Assembly (NCBI GenBank): GCA_003644445.1
Contig: QNCG01000003.1
Coordinates: 1-38,744 of the forward strand
Length of the DNA stretch: 38,744 nt
From: Candidatus Duberdicusella sinuisediminis
Lineage (GTDB): Bacteria; Omnitrophota; Gorgyraeia; Duberdicusellales; Duberdicusellaceae
Direction of reading: 5' to 3'
Each line of letters opens with the position of its first letter. Position 1 is the stretch's first letter. A model generated the notes under the pieces. It was given only the letters and a program-made list of their open reading frames with translations. It made no database searches and was not told where the DNA came from. A program made the translations under genes and the position numbers. This document shows, one piece after another, positions 38,149 through 38,744 of this stretch.

Positions 38149-38744
38149 TTACTCTCTAAAATTTCTCAACTCTAACTTTGATAGAAAATCCCTGATTTCT
38201 TGGAGTAAATATGGGCAAGATATCCGCTTACAAATTTCTTCAGCCTGCCTAAGATACTTCTCCGCTAAAGAGAAATTTTCCAGCCTTTCATAAATCCAGC
38301 CTAAATAAAAGTAAGGATAAGGATTAAAAGGGTCAATTTCTAGAACTTTCTGAAAATTCTCTCTGCTTTCTTTATACTTTCCCAGAAGAAAGAAGGCTAT
38401 CCCCATATTATTAAAGGAAGAAATAAACGAAGGGTTAATTTCTGAAGCCTTCTTATAGAATTCTATAGCTTTCTCATAATCTCCCTGAGAAAAGAAGAAA
38501 TTTCCTTTTTCTAAAAAGAACAAAGAATCTTCAAAAACTTTTTTAGGTATTTTGTGAGGATTTTCTATCTTTTCTATTTGGTATAAGAAAACAGGAGAAT
38601 GTTCTTCCGGTGCCTCTTTAAGCCTCAATTTAATAAATACCCCCTCTTGAGATTGAACTTCTGCTTCTCTCTGCCGAGTGGCATATTCTAAATCATATAG
38701 TTCAGAAAAAGCCAACTTAGAAAGTAAACTGATTCCCAAAATTA
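38149..38744 (-). CDS. TPR-repeat protein, N-terminally cut by the window edge
   Basis: The frame is open to the right edge, so the true start lies outside; the visible part has about 198 residues. The first visible part (LLSKLAFSEL) may be the end of a signal peptide or membrane helix. After a linker of about 70 residues come three tandem TPR units: LEKGNFFFSQGDYEKAIEFY, SFNNMGIAFFLLGKYKESRE and PYFYLGWIYERLENFSLAEKYL, each followed by its second helix. TPRs mediate protein binding; no catalytic domain is visible. Its transcript ends just before the lptA promoter, so it is a separate unit. Confidence 0.8.
   Translation of the reverse strand, partial: ILGISLLSKLAFSELYDLEYATRQREAEVQSQEGVFIKLRLKEAPEEHSPVFLYQIEKIENPHKIPKKVFEDSLFFLEKGNFFFSQGDYEKAIEFYKKASEINPSFISSFNNMGIAFFLLGKYKESRENFQKVLEIDPFNPYPYFYLGWIYERLENFSLAEKYLRQAEEICKRISCPYLLQEIRDFLSKLELRNFRE

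Overview
The window comes from an AT-rich, diderm (Gram-negative type), probably anaerobic bacterium that uses the Wood-Ljungdahl C1 route. The diderm call rests on an LptB ATPase, an LptC/LptA-like protein and an OmpA/Pal-type lipoprotein. The anaerobic C1 call rests on fhs, fchA, folD and metV, the last residues of a [NiFe]-hydrogenase large subunit, and a K+-dependent type membrane pyrophosphatase. Several genes are unusual variants of universal families, which suggests an uncultivated lineage (an Omnitrophota- or Aerophobota-like candidate phylum is my guess; no rRNA is present to settle it).

Layout. Bases 1-1121 (+ strand) hold the end of a hydrogenase operon: the large-subunit C-terminus, a maturation protease that looks broken by an internal deletion, and metV. 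A bidirectional terminator (about 1123-1176) separates it from the rest, which is all on the - strand. Read in the direction of transcription: (a) from the right edge to 38149, a partial TPR protein; (b) from a strong sigma70-type promoter at 38080-38108: lptC/lptA-like, lptB, a PPIase-less trigger factor, clpP, a class V aminotransferase, serA, a secreted phosphoesterase-like/thioredoxin-like fusion, purA and hppA; (c) from a second promoter at 27061-27089: an OmpA-family lipoprotein, a 101-bp palindromic element, and a small membrane-anchored coiled-coil protein, closed by tandem terminators; (d) an almost gapless run of 26 genes: uppS-cdsA-dxr-rseP-ispG, a CpaF-type ATPase, proS, a second CpaF-type ATPase, rimP-nusA-infB, trpS, scpA, ruvB, a DUF2905 gene, tgt, trmD-rplS-rnhB-yraN, an FAD oxidoreductase, purH, a MetE-like gene, and fhs-fchA-folD.

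How the genes work together. Group (d) combines isoprenoid, lipid and envelope precursor synthesis with translation and RNA modification, and ends in tetrahydrofolate C1 metabolism (formate to formyl-, methenyl- and methylene-THF, with purH consuming formyl-THF). FolD lacks the catalytic lysine of the cyclohydrolase reaction and sits beside a dedicated cyclohydrolase (FchA), so the two steps appear to be divided between two proteins. Group (b) links LPS transport, protein folding and turnover, serine synthesis, purine synthesis and pyrophosphate-driven ion pumping.

I found no tRNA, rRNA, CRISPR array, prophage or intact insertion sequence. There is no gap over 300 bases; the largest non-coding stretches are 26269-26394 and 34994-35110. 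I see no single obviously new multi-gene system. The most interesting points are the FolD/FchA division of labour, the pseudoenzyme-thioredoxin fusion, the two CpaF-type ATPases around an editing-less proS, the palindromic element, and the broken hydrogenase protease.
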